Assembly (NCBI GenBank): GCA_033344875.1
Contig: JAWPMO010000001.1
Coordinates: forward strand, 744,001 to 808,000
Origin: Ilumatobacteraceae bacterium
GTDB lineage: Bacteria > Actinomycetota > Acidimicrobiia > Acidimicrobiales > Ilumatobacteraceae
Reading direction: 5' to 3'
Length of the DNA stretch: 64,000 nt
The translations under genes and the position numbers were made by a program. This document shows positions 51,168-61,300 of the stretch, piece by piece. Every line of letters starts with the position of its first letter. Positions within the stretch are counted from its first letter, which is position 1. A model generated the notes under the pieces. That model had not been told where the DNA came from. It saw only the letters and a program-made list of their open reading frames with translations, and ran no database searches.

Positions 51168-52171
51168 TGGCGGGTACCGGCAAGGCCCACCTGCGCGACG
51201 GCGATGCCGTCCTGCGCGTCGAGGACCTGGTGGTCGAGTTCCCGATCGGACGGCGCGGCGTCGTCAGCGCGGTCGCCGGCATCAGCTTCGACGTGCTGCG
51301 CGGCGAGACGCTCGGCATCGTCGGCGAATCCGGCTGCGGCAAATCGACCACCGGTCGGGCCATCATGCAGATCGAGAAGCCGACGGCCGGGTCGGTCGTG
51401 TTCGAGGGCAGCGATCTGACCACCCTGCCATTCGAGCAACTCCGCGAGGCCCGCACGAAGATCCAGATGATCTTCCAGGATCCGATCTCGTCGCTGAACC
51501 CACGGCGTCGCGTGCGCGACAGCGTCAAGGACCCGCTCGACATCTGGGATCGCGGCACCGAGTCCGAACGCAGCCGGTTGGTCGACGCGGTGCTCGAGAA
51601 CGTGGGCATCGACCCCGACCGCGCCGCCGAGAGCCGACCCCACCAGTTCTCGGGTGGTCAGTGCCAGCGCATCTCGATCGCCCGCTCGCTCGTGCTCGAC
51701 CCGACCCTGATCATCTGTGACGAGCCCGTCTCGGCGCTCGACGTCAGCGTGCAGGCGCAGGTCCTCAACCTGCTCGAAGACCTCAAGGCCGAATACGGCC
51801 TGACCCTGATGTTCATCGCCCACGACCTCGCCGTGGTCAAGAACATCAGCGACCGGGTCGCGGTGATGTACCTCGGCAAGCTGTGCGAGATCGCGAGCAG
51901 CGACGACCTCTACTCCCGACCGGCGCACCCGTACACCAACGTGCTGCTCGAGTCGATCCCGGTCCCCGACCCGGAGGTGGCGGTCACCGGCACCACGATC
52001 ACCGGCGAACCGCCGTCGCCGGTGAACCCACCGACCGGCTGTCGCTTCCACCCGCGCTGCCCCAACGCCGACGAGGTCTGCGTGAGCACCGAACCCGTGA
52101 TCCGCCCGATCGGCGACGGGCACTACGTGGCGTGCCACCACCCCCTCGAAACGCCGGTCACGATCGGCTGA
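51167..52171 (+). CDS. ABC importer ATPase, DppF-like
   Basis: A 334-residue ATPase. Walker A is GESGCGKSTTGR, signature FSGGQCQRISIARSL, Walker B IICDEPVSALDVSVQAQ, and the H-loop is FIAHDLAVVK. The OppDF tail has CRFHPRCPNADEVC. In the signature, Cys replaces the more usual Arg after Gln. The ATG overlaps the upstream TGA by one base. Partner of the DppD-like ATPase. Confidence 0.93.
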   Translation: MAGTGKAHLRDGDAVLRVEDLVVEFPIGRRGVVSAVAGISFDVLRGETLGIVGESGCGKSTTGRAIMQIEKPTAGSVVFEGSDLTTLPFEQLREARTKIQMIFQDPISSLNPRRRVRDSVKDPLDIWDRGTESERSRLVDAVLENVGIDPDRAAESRPHQFSGGQCQRISIARSLVLDPTLIICDEPVSALDVSVQAQVLNLLEDLKAEYGLTLMFIAHDLAVVKNISDRVAVMYLGKLCEIASSDDLYSRPAHPYTNVLLESIPVPDPEVAVTGTTITGEPPSPVNPPTGCRFHPRCPNADEVCVSTEPVIRPIGDGHYVACHHPLETPVTIG

Positions 52172-52185
52172 TACCGTCGGCGGCG

Positions 52186-53124
52186 ATGTCGCCGACGGCG
52201 CCCGTGTGGACCGAGATCGAGGCGCCGCGTTCGCTGCGCCGCACCCTCGGCGTCCAACGGATCGGCGTCGCCGATCCCACGACCCGTCTCACCGACCGTT
52301 CGTTCCTGCGTGCGACGATCACGCCCGACGGACCCGGCACCCTGCTGATCCGTTGGTCGCACGACCCGGCGGGCGCCGACGACAGCGGCCTCGACGCCGA
52401 GGCCTGGGGTCCGGGTGCCGAGTGGCTGCTCGCCCGGGTCGACGACCTCACCGGCGCACACGACCGCGTCGGCGTGTTCGAGCACGCCCATCCGGTCGTC
52501 GAACGTTCACTGCGGTTGACCCGAGCCGGCCGGATCGGGGCGTCGCACCTGCTGTACCACCACCTGCTGCCGACGATCATCGGGCAGCGGATCACCGGGG
52601 GCGAAGCGATTCGCCAGTGGGCCCGGCTCTGTCGCGAGCTCGGTGAACCTGCGCCCGGCCCGAACGACGTCGTCGGGACGATGCGTCTGCCGCCGGCACC
52701 CGAGACGCTGGTTCGGCGACCGGCGTGGTGGTTCCATCCGCTCGGGATCGAGACCAAGCGGGCACGCCCCTTGACCGAGGTGGCTCGCCACGCCGACAAG
52801 CTCTGGCGCTGGACGGAGGCAGGACCCGACATCGCCGCGTCGAAGTTGCGGTTGTTGCCGGGCGTCGGACCCTGGACGATCGGGTCGGCGCTCGGTCCGG
52901 TGCTCGGCGACCCCGACGCCGTGCCGGTCGGCGACTATCACCACCCGAACACCGTCGCCTGGGCGCTCGCCGGCGAACCGCGCGCCGATGACGACCGGAT
53001 GCTCGAGCTGCTCGAGCCCTACCGGGGGCAGCGCGGCCGGGTGCTGTGGGCGTTGACGTCGGCGGCGGGCCCTGCCCCGAAGCACGGGCCCCGTCAGCGA
53101 ATCCTGCCGATGGCCCGCTGGTGA
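52186..53124 (+). CDS. HhH-GPD DNA glycosylase, AlkA-like
   Basis: A 312-residue protein with an AlkA-like architecture: an N-terminal beta region, then a helical domain, then the helix-hairpin-helix LPGVGPWTIG and the catalytic Asp in VPVGDYHHPN. The class removes alkylated purines (3-methyladenine DNA glycosylase II type). The His pair near the catalytic Asp (GDYHH) differs from E. coli AlkA but is common in actinobacterial members. It follows the peptide-transporter operon by 14 bp. Confidence 0.85.
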   Translation: MSPTAPVWTEIEAPRSLRRTLGVQRIGVADPTTRLTDRSFLRATITPDGPGTLLIRWSHDPAGADDSGLDAEAWGPGAEWLLARVDDLTGAHDRVGVFEHAHPVVERSLRLTRAGRIGASHLLYHHLLPTIIGQRITGGEAIRQWARLCRELGEPAPGPNDVVGTMRLPPAPETLVRRPAWWFHPLGIETKRARPLTEVARHADKLWRWTEAGPDIAASKLRLLPGVGPWTIGSALGPVLGDPDAVPVGDYHHPNTVAWALAGEPRADDDRMLELLEPYRGQRGRVLWALTSAAGPAPKHGPRQRILPMARW

Positions 53125-53154
53125 CCTGGTCGGCGTCGATACGATCGCGCCATC

Positions 53155-53529
53155 GTGTCGACCCAGCAGCCACCGTCCCCGATCACGATCCCGAGTCCGC
53201 TCCGACCGTCCGGCCCGTTCGGCCGGTTCGCCGACGACCTGCTGTCGACCGAGTTGCCCGATCTGCCGGCCGACCGACGCGCCGAGACCGTGTCGTTCGT
53301 GTGCCGACGGGCGGCTCAGGTCCCGACGCCGCTCCAGCTCGGTGTGATCACGCTGTCGGTCGGCGTCGGTGGCATGCAGCGGGTCCTGGGCCATCCGCGG
53401 ACCGTGGGCTTCCTGCGCGGGACGTCGCTCCCCTTCGTCGGCGAGCTGGCACGCCTCGTCCGGTCGCTCGGCTTCACGTACGTGTGGGAGACCTGGCCGA
53501 CGACGACCGAGTCCGGGGCCCCGTCGTGA
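53155..53529 (+). CDS. Small hypothetical protein preceding the GMC oxidoreductase
   Basis: A 124-residue protein without a known family. A Pro-rich N-terminus (QPPSPITIPSPLRPSG) is followed by helical sequence with one hydrophobic segment (TPLQLGVITLSVGVGG) and a Gly/Arg-rich end. No cysteine pair, metal or catalytic motif is apparent. It overlaps the GMC gene by GTGA and so is probably a partner or chaperone-like subunit of that enzyme. GTG start. Confidence 0.65.
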   Translation: MSTQQPPSPITIPSPLRPSGPFGRFADDLLSTELPDLPADRRAETVSFVCRRAAQVPTPLQLGVITLSVGVGGMQRVLGHPRTVGFLRGTSLPFVGELARLVRSLGFTYVWETWPTTTESGAPS

Positions 53530-54965
53530 TCAGCCCCGCACGCCACCACGACGCCGACGTGCTCGTGATCGGCTCCGGCGCCGGCGGGGCGACGACCGCG
53601 GCGCTGCTCGCCGAGGCCGGACGCGACGTCCTCATCGTCGAGGAGGGCCCGTGGGTCGAGCAGGGCTCGGTGGTGCCGTTCTCGCTCGAGCAGATGGATC
53701 GCCAGTACCGGTCCGGCGGCGTCACCGTCGCGCTCGGTCGGCCATCGATCGCCTACACCGAAGGACGTTGTGCAGGCGGCGGCACCGAGGTCAACAGCGG
53801 CCTGTATCGCCGCCCGTCGGAGGAGACGCTCGTCCGATGGCAGCGCACCCACCGGATCGCCGACTTCGGTCCGGAGGCGTTCTTCGAGACGTGCGAGGAG
53901 GTCGAGCAGACGCTGAGCGTCTCGACCGTGCCCGGCCGCCACACGCCGGCCAGCGAGCGGCTGCGGTCGGGTGCCGCCGCGCTCGGCTGGCAGCACGACG
54001 AGATCCCGCGCTGGATGACGTATCCGGACGGCGGCGACGCCGACAGCGGTCGACGCCAGAGCATGACCCGCACCTACCTGCCGCGGGCCACCGCACGACA
54101 CGCCCGGCTGCTGTGCGACCATCGGGTCGACCGGCTCGTGTGGGACGGCCCACGTGCATTCCGTGCCGAGCTCACCGGCCCCGACGGGGGTCCGGTCACG
54201 ATCGACTTCGGCGATGTCTTCGTGTGCGCCGGAGCGATCCAGACGCCGGCGCTGCTGCAGCGGTCGGGTCGACGCGGCCTGGTCGGGCGCTCGCTCGCCG
54301 TGCACCCGACCGTCAAGCTCGCCGCCCGGTTCGACGAACCGGTCAACGTGAGTGCCGACGTCCCGGTCCACCAGGTGAAGGAGTTCTCCCCCGACCTGTC
54401 GTTCGGCGGGTCGGCCAGCCACCCGGGTCTCGTCGCCCTCGCGCTCACCGACAACTGGGCCGAGATGCGCCGCTCGGTCACCGCGTGGCCCGAGATCGCG
54501 GTGTACTACGCGGCGATCACCAGCGAGGGCCGGGGCCGCGTGACCGCACTTCCCGGCATGCGCGATCCCCTCGTCACCTACCGGTTGAACCGCCGCGACC
54601 GGGCGCTGCTCGGTCAGGGTCTCGCCCGGCTGGCCCTGGTCATGCTCGAAGCCGGTGCCCGCGAGGTGTTCCCGTCGTTCGCCTCCGCCCCGATCGTCCG
54701 CACCCGGGCCGACCTGGCCGAGGTCACCGAACGGTTCGCGGCGACGGCCGCGAGCGTGATGACCGTGCACCTGTGCTCGACGGTGCCGATGGGCGAGGAC
54801 CGCGACGTGGCGGCGGCCGACAGCTTCGGGCGTCTCCACGGTGCCGACAACGTGTACGTCAACGACGCCTCGCTGCTCCCCGATGCCCCGGGCGTCAACC
54901 CGCAGGCGTCGGTGATGGCGGTCGCGATCCGCAACGCACGACGGTTCCTCGAGGTGGCCTCGTGA
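53526..54965 (+). CDS. GMC-family FAD oxidoreductase
   Basis: A 479-residue flavoprotein. The FAD motif is VLVIGSGAGGATTAALLAEAGRD with VEEG following, then a Gly-rich GGGTEVNSGLYRRP. The C-terminal active-site region is MTVHLCSTVPMGED, and the closing FAD motif VNDASLLPDAPGVNPQ is clear. Alcohols, sugars or sterols are usual substrates of the family. It starts with GTG at 53526 and is embedded in a run of 4-bp overlaps with two SDR genes. Confidence 0.9.
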   Translation: MISPARHHDADVLVIGSGAGGATTAALLAEAGRDVLIVEEGPWVEQGSVVPFSLEQMDRQYRSGGVTVALGRPSIAYTEGRCAGGGTEVNSGLYRRPSEETLVRWQRTHRIADFGPEAFFETCEEVEQTLSVSTVPGRHTPASERLRSGAAALGWQHDEIPRWMTYPDGGDADSGRRQSMTRTYLPRATARHARLLCDHRVDRLVWDGPRAFRAELTGPDGGPVTIDFGDVFVCAGAIQTPALLQRSGRRGLVGRSLAVHPTVKLAARFDEPVNVSADVPVHQVKEFSPDLSFGGSASHPGLVALALTDNWAEMRRSVTAWPEIAVYYAAITSEGRGRVTALPGMRDPLVTYRLNRRDRALLGQGLARLALVMLEAGAREVFPSFASAPIVRTRADLAEVTERFAATAASVMTVHLCSTVPMGEDRDVAAADSFGRLHGADNVYVNDASLLPDAPGVNPQASVMAVAIRNARRFLEVAS

Positions 54966-56017
54966 CCGAGATCGATTCGATCGAGCGTCCCGACGTCACG
55001 ATCGTCACCGGCGCCGGTGGCTGGCTGGGCACGGCGTTGATGGCGGCGCTCACCGACCCCGCCGGCCGGGCCCGTCGCGACACCGAGATCCGCCCGTTCG
55101 TGCGGACACGCGTCGAGGCCGACGCCATGGCGGCGTTGGGCTCGCAGGTCCGCCCGGTCGTCGGCGACCTCCGACGTGCGACCGACCTCGACCGGCTGTT
55201 CGACGGTCTGACCGGTGATGTCGATGTGATCCACACCGCCGGCATCATCCATCCGGCCACCGTCGCCGAGTTCACGACCGTCAACGTCGACGGCACACGG
55301 AACATGCTGGCTCGCGCCGACGGCAACGGCATACGGCGGTTCGTGCACGTGTCGTCGAACAGCCCGTTCGGGACCAACGCCCACCCTGGTGATCGATTCC
55401 GCAACGACGAGCCCTACCACCCGTACTATGGGTACGGCCGCTCGAAGATGGAAGCCGAGTTGGCGGTCCACGAGGCGGTCGACGGTGGTCTCGACGCAGT
55501 GATCGTCCGCCCGCCCTGGTTCTACGGACCGCACCAGCCGCCCCGTCAGACGACGTTCTTCACGATGGTCCGCACGGGGCTGTTCCCGGTGTTCGGCGGT
55601 GGCGCCCAGTCACGATCGATGGTGTACGTCGAGAACCTGGTCGACGGTGTGCTGCTCGCCGAGCTCGTGGCGACGCCGGCCGGCCGTGGCTGGTGGATCG
55701 CCGACGAACGGCCCTACACGGTGTCCGAGATCGTCGAGACCGTCGGTCGGGCACTCCGCGACGAGGGGTACGAGGTCCGCCCGAATCGGGCACGACTCCC
55801 CGATCTCGTCGCCCGGCTCGCCGAGCGCGCCGACGGCATCATCCAGCGGGCCGGCCGCTATCACCAGCAGATCCACGTCCTGGGTGAGATGAACAAGAAC
55901 ATCGCCTGCAGCATCGACGTCGCTCGCGACGAGCTCGGCTACGAGCCGGCGGTCGAACTGTACGAAGGTATGCGCCGCAGCATCCGCTGGTGTCGAGAGC
56001 AAGGAATCGAACTGTGA
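54962..56017 (+). CDS. NAD-dependent epimerase/dehydratase (SDR), first of pair
   Basis: A 351-residue extended SDR. The NAD motif is VTGAGGWLGTALM, followed by VVGDLRRATDLDRLF and HTAGIIHPATVAEF. The catalytic pair Tyr-Lys is in GYGRSKMEAE. A long C-terminal substrate domain follows and contains MVRTGLFPVFGGG. It is of the UDP-sugar or 3-beta-hydroxysteroid dehydrogenase type, undecided. GTG start overlaps the GMC stop. Confidence 0.88.
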   Translation: MTEIDSIERPDVTIVTGAGGWLGTALMAALTDPAGRARRDTEIRPFVRTRVEADAMAALGSQVRPVVGDLRRATDLDRLFDGLTGDVDVIHTAGIIHPATVAEFTTVNVDGTRNMLARADGNGIRRFVHVSSNSPFGTNAHPGDRFRNDEPYHPYYGYGRSKMEAELAVHEAVDGGLDAVIVRPPWFYGPHQPPRQTTFFTMVRTGLFPVFGGGAQSRSMVYVENLVDGVLLAELVATPAGRGWWIADERPYTVSEIVETVGRALRDEGYEVRPNRARLPDLVARLAERADGIIQRAGRYHQQIHVLGEMNKNIACSIDVARDELGYEPAVELYEGMRRSIRWCREQGIEL

Positions 56018-57066
56018 CACGAAGCCTGGTGACCGGAGGCAGTGGCTACTTCGGCTCGCTCCTGGTCGCTCGCCTCCTCGACGCCGGCCACGACGTGCGC
56101 GTGCTCGACATCTCCGACGACACCGACCGCCGTGACGACGTCGACCTCGTGCTCGGCGACATCCGGGATCGTGCGGTGGTCGAACGGGCGGTGGTCGGCG
56201 TCGACACCGTGTTCCACAACGTGGCGCAGGTGCCGCTGGCGAGGGATCAGCACCTCCTGCGGTCCGTCAACGTCGACGGCACCCGGATCCTCCTCGAGTC
56301 GGCGCGCGACGCCGGCGTCGGCAAGGTGGTCCACACGTCGTCGAGCGCGGTGTTCGGGGTGCCCGACGTGAACCCGGTCCTCCCCACGACCGTGCCCAAG
56401 CCCGAGGAGGCCTACGGGCACGCCAAGCTCGCTGCCGAATGGGCCTGCCTCGATGCGGCGCGCGACGGGCTCGACGTCTCGATCGTCCGGCCGCGGACGA
56501 TCCTCGGCCACGGCCGGCTCGGCATCTTCGGCATCCTGTTCGACTGGATCGCCGACGGCGCCGACCCGATCGTGCTTGGAGACGGCTCGAATCGGTACCA
56601 GTTCGTCCACGCCGACGACCTCGCCGACGCCTGCATCGCTGCGGGTCTCGTCGCCGGGCCCGGCGTGTTCAACATCGGCACCGACCGGTTCGGCACGATG
56701 TTCGAGACCCTCGACGCGCTCTGCCGTCACGCCGACACCGGGGCTCGGGTTCGACGTGTGCCCGCCGGTCCCGCCGGGCTCGCGATGCACCTCACCGCGC
56801 GACTCGGGGTGACCCCGTTCGCGCCGTACCACTGGCTCATGTACGCCAAGTCGATGTGGTTCGACCTGGAGCATGCGCGCGCCGGGCTCGACTGGGAGCC
56901 ACGATGGTCGACCGATGACATGTTCGCTCAGAGCTACGACTGGTTCGTGGCCAACCGGTCGGCCACACACGACGCCGGGGCCAGCCATCACCGTCGGTCC
57001 GCTCGACAGGGTGTGCTCGGCGTGATCAAGCACGCGACCCGAGTGCTGCCGCGGGCCGGAGCATGA
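56014..57066 (+). CDS. NAD-dependent epimerase/3-beta-HSD-like SDR, second of pair
   Basis: A 350-residue extended SDR. The NAD motif is LVTGGSGYFGSLLVARLL; the second-strand Asp in VLDISDD favours NAD. The catalytic YxxxK is in EAYGHAKLAAEW. SIVRPRTILGHGRLG and DRFGTMFETLDAL match sugar or steroid dehydrogenases. The first 10 residues of a longer possible start are dropped because GTG at 56014 overlaps the preceding TGA. Confidence 0.88.
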   Translation: MTRSLVTGGSGYFGSLLVARLLDAGHDVRVLDISDDTDRRDDVDLVLGDIRDRAVVERAVVGVDTVFHNVAQVPLARDQHLLRSVNVDGTRILLESARDAGVGKVVHTSSSAVFGVPDVNPVLPTTVPKPEEAYGHAKLAAEWACLDAARDGLDVSIVRPRTILGHGRLGIFGILFDWIADGADPIVLGDGSNRYQFVHADDLADACIAAGLVAGPGVFNIGTDRFGTMFETLDALCRHADTGARVRRVPAGPAGLAMHLTARLGVTPFAPYHWLMYAKSMWFDLEHARAGLDWEPRWSTDDMFAQSYDWFVANRSATHDAGASHHRRSARQGVLGVIKHATRVLPRAGA

Positions 57067-58310
57067 GCGTGACCGACGACCTCGAGGTCGCCTCCCCCCT
57101 GCGTCGGATGACGGGCACCACGTGGTGGCGCCTGCTGCGTCACACGCTCCCGATCTACATCCTGTCGCGGTGCTGTGTGCTCGCCGGCGCTTCGGTCGTC
57201 GCGGCCGAACTGCGCGTCGACGCCAACCTGGCCGACGAGCGAAACCTCCCCATCGCGGACCCACATGGGACGACCAACGCCGGGAGCGCGATCCGACCGA
57301 TCCTCGACGTGCTGACGTCGTGGGACGGGCTCTGGTACATGGACATCGTGCGCAACGGCTATCCACGTACGATCCCGCCCGACGTCACGTACTTCGTCGA
57401 CGAGGCCCGCGCCGCGTTCTTCCCGCTGTTCCCCCTCGTCGGTCGGGCGTTCGACCGCGTGCTCCCCGGTGGCGACTCGTTGGCCGTGCTCGTCCTGAAC
57501 ATGCTGCTCGGCCTGATCGCCGTCGTCCTGTTCGCCCTGATCGCCGAACACCTGTACGGCGAGCGAGTCGGCCGCACCACGGCGACGCTCGCCGCGCTCT
57601 TCCCGGGCAGTTTCGTGCTCTCGTTCGCCTACAGCGAGGCGCTGATGCTCGCCCTCGCCGCCGGCTGCCTGCTGATGCTGCTGTACCAGGAGTGGACGGC
57701 TGCGGGCGTGCTCGCTGCGCTCGCCACCGCCACGCGACCGAACGGGCTCGCCCTGGTGGTCGCGTGCCTCGTCGCTGCCGGGTTCGCCATCCACGAGCGC
57801 CGCGACTGGAGCTCGCTGACCGCCGTCCTGCTCGCACCGGTCGGATTCATCACGTTCCAGGTCTGGCTCGGACAGCACACGGGCGAACCCGGCGCCTGGT
57901 TCCGGGTCCAGCGCGAAGCGTGGGACGAGGGGGCCAGCTTCGGGTGGACCGCGATCAGGAACACCGTCGAGGCGATCTGGCAGCCGATGACCTCACCGAC
58001 CGACACGATCACCGCGCTCAGCTTCCTGGCCACGATCGTCCTGGTCGTCCTGGCATGGAAGGCGAAACTGCCGTGGGTGCTCCACGCCTATTCCTGGGCG
58101 ATCATCGTGTTGATGCTCGTTCCCGCCACGGTGACGGCGCGACCTCGTTTCGTGTTCACCGCCTTCCCGCTCCTGATCGGCGCCGCCAAGTGGTACGACG
58201 AGCATCGCCGCGACCGTGACGAGACCCTGTGGCCCATGACCATGGCCGCGTGCGGCGCCGGCCTCGCCGCACTCACCGGGCTCTACGGATCGTTCGGCGC
58301 GATCCCGTGA
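57063..58310 (+). CDS. PIG-V-like GT-C membrane glycosyltransferase
   Basis: A 415-residue protein with about ten membrane helices. After a first helix, the loop TSWDGLWYMDIVRNGYP is the signature of the PIG-V/bacterial mannosyltransferase group, with Asp as the likely catalytic residue. AYSEALMLALAAGCL and RPNGLALVV are also typical. It uses a lipid-linked sugar donor on the outer face. Mannose is the inferred sugar. Confidence 0.85.
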   Translation: MSVTDDLEVASPLRRMTGTTWWRLLRHTLPIYILSRCCVLAGASVVAAELRVDANLADERNLPIADPHGTTNAGSAIRPILDVLTSWDGLWYMDIVRNGYPRTIPPDVTYFVDEARAAFFPLFPLVGRAFDRVLPGGDSLAVLVLNMLLGLIAVVLFALIAEHLYGERVGRTTATLAALFPGSFVLSFAYSEALMLALAAGCLLMLLYQEWTAAGVLAALATATRPNGLALVVACLVAAGFAIHERRDWSSLTAVLLAPVGFITFQVWLGQHTGEPGAWFRVQREAWDEGASFGWTAIRNTVEAIWQPMTSPTDTITALSFLATIVLVVLAWKAKLPWVLHAYSWAIIVLMLVPATVTARPRFVFTAFPLLIGAAKWYDEHRRDRDETLWPMTMAACGAGLAALTGLYGSFGAIP

Positions 58311-61300
58311 CCGAGGCGCGAGCCGCCTGGTACGCGCGCCCCCCGGCTCGCACCGCCGCCGTCCTCGCCCTGCTCGCGTATCTCCCCTCGCTCACCGCTG
58401 CGCCCGGCCGCATGCCGAGCGACAGCAAGCTCTACCTGTATCTCGATCCCGGCCGCTTCCTGGCCGACGCCGCGTCGACGTTCGACGGTCGGCAGTTCGC
58501 CGGTTGGGTGCCGCACCAACACGTCGCCTACCTCTGGCCGAGCGGCCCGTGGTTCTGGTTCTTCGAGACGATCGGTGTACCCGACTGGATCGCCCACCGG
58601 CTCTGGATCGGTTCGATCATGCTCGCCGCCGGCCTGGGTGTGCGATGGTGCGGCCGACTGCTCGGCGTCGGCCCGATGGCCGCCTTCGCGGCGGCGATCG
58701 CCTACCAGTTGTCGGTGTACGTGTTGCCGTACGTGTCGCGGACCTCGGTGATGCTGCTCCCATGGGCCGGTCTCGGTTGGATCGTCGCGTTCACGATTCG
58801 AGCGACGCGGCAGCGCGGCTGGGCCGACCCCGCGGCGGTCGCGCTGGTCGTGTTGACGGTCGGCGCGGTCAATGCCACCGCGCTCGCCATGATCATCCCC
58901 GCGCCCGCATGGTGGCTCGTCCACGCCGCCTGGAGGCGGTCGATCGCCTGGCGGGACGCCGCCCTGGTCGCCACGCGGGTCGGCGTACTCTCGCTCGCCG
59001 TGTCGCTCTGGTGGATCGCGATGCTGCTGATCCAGGGCCGGTACGGGACCGACGTCCTGCCCTACTCCGAGTCGCTCGCGGACGTGTCGCTGACCGCCAC
59101 GTCCGCGGAGACGTGGCGCGGTCTCGGCTACTGGCTGTTCTACGTGCGCGACCCGTTCTCGGCCACCACCACCGAGTCGTTGCGCTACCTGTCGTCGACC
59201 GTTTCGATCGCCCTGAGCTATGCGCTGCCGCTGTTGGCCCTCGCCGCGCTCACCTGGTGTCGCTGGGCCCACCGTCGCTACGTCGCCGGCCTGATCGGGA
59301 TCGGTCTCGTGCTCGCCGTCGGGGTGCACCCGATCGGCGACCGGTCGCCCCTGATGCGGGTCTTCGCCGGTGACGACGACGGCGGTTTGGCGCTCGCCCT
59401 GCGGAGCAGTACCCGTGCGCTCCCGGTGATGATGCTCGGGGTGGCGCTCGCGCTCGCGATGGTGGTCGAGGCCGGTCGGACATCGACGCCGGTCCCCCGG
59501 TTCGACCTCCGGGCGTCGTCTGCACTCGGTGTCACGGTGGCGCTGGTCGCGGTCCTCAACCTGCCGTCACTGTGGACCGGGGCGTTCGTCGATCCGGCGC
59601 TCGAACGCGACCAGGACCCGCCCCCGTCATGGCTCGAAGCCGCCGCCGCGCTCGATGCATCCGGCGACGACGGTCGCGTCCTCCAGCTCCCGGGTGTCGA
59701 GTTCGGTGCCTACCGATGGGGGTACACCGTCGATCAGCCGCTGCCCGGACTGACCGACAAGCCACTCGTCACCCGCGATCTGCTGCCCCTGGGGTCCGGC
59801 CCGGCGATGGATCTGCTCTATGCGTTCGACGACCGGGTGCAGGACGGGGTGCTCGAACCCTCAGCGGTGGCACCGATCGCACGGTTGCTGGGGGCCGACA
59901 CGATCTGGCTGACGAACGACCTGGCCGCCGAGCGCTTCCGCACCGCCCGTCCCGGGGTCGTTCGCGACCTGGTGACCGGGGCTCCCGGCATCGGCGACCC
60001 GGTCGGGTACGGCGAGCTCTCGTTGCACCGCCCGGAGACGCCGATGGCCGACGGGCGAGCGCTCGCCGATGCTCGGGTCGGAGATCCGTCGCCCGACGTC
60101 GAACTCGTCGCGGTCGAGCAGCCGGGTCGGGTCGTCCGAGCGGCCGCCGACGTGCTCGTCGTGTCGGGGTCGGGCGACGGCCTCGTCGACGCGGCGGGTG
60201 CCGGCCTGCTCGACGGCACCGACGTGGCGATCCGGTACTCCGCCGATCTCGACGCGGGTCGTGACGGAGCCGTCGAGCGAGCCGTCGGTGTCATCGTCAC
60301 CGACTCCAACCGCGACCGGGCACGCCACTGGCGCAGTTCACAGGACACCACCGGCTTCACCGAGACGGGCGGGCCGGATCAGGACGTCCTCACCTCGGTC
60401 GCCGCCGACGCCCGGCTCGACGTGTTCCACCCGACCGACCCGGCGACCCAGACCATCGCCGAACAGCGCGGCCCGGTCGTGGCGACCGCGAGCGCCTACG
60501 GCGAACCGTTCGCGTACCTGCCCGAGCACCGCCCCTTCATGGCGGTCGACGGCGACCCCGACACGGCATGGCTGGTCGGGGAACACGGCGACCCGATCGG
60601 TGCGACGATCCGCCTGGACTTCGAGCGACCGACCGACCGGCTCGTGCTCCACCAACCGCCGCAGCCGGACGACCGACACATCACGCAGGTCGTCTATCGC
60701 ACCGCTGGTGGCGCCGACGGTGGCTCAGGCGGCGGCAGCTTCACGCTCGACGAGGCCTCGTGGAACGGGGCCGGCAACGTGTTGCAGCTCGACGCGCCGG
60801 TCGATGCGATCGACCTGACGATCGTCGCGGTGGCGGGCGGCACGCCGTTCACGGCATCGGCCGTCGCACCGGTCGGGTTCACCGAGATCGACACCGGTGC
60901 CGGACCGGCGACCGAGGTCGTCCGGCCGCCGATCGACGCACTCGGCGCGGTCGCCGCGGAGACGCCCCTGGCGCACGTGCTGACCCGGCTCAGGGTCGAC
61001 CCGATGGACCGCTGGCGCGACGATCCCGAACCCGTGCTCGTCCGCGAGATCGAGCTGCCGACGCCTCGCGACATGACGGTCGAACTGAGCGCCCGGATCG
61101 ACGCCCGTGCCACCGACGCCGAACTCGCGTCGCTGTTCGGGTGGCCGGCGGTGGCGTCGACCCGCCTGACCGGTTCGCCCCGCAACGCCGGCGTCTCCGC
61201 GCTCGACGACGACGACACGACCGCGTGGATCACCGCGTTCGGGGCGGCGCGTGGCGCCGTCCTGGCCACCACGACCTCCGAGCCGGTCTCGTCGGTCACC

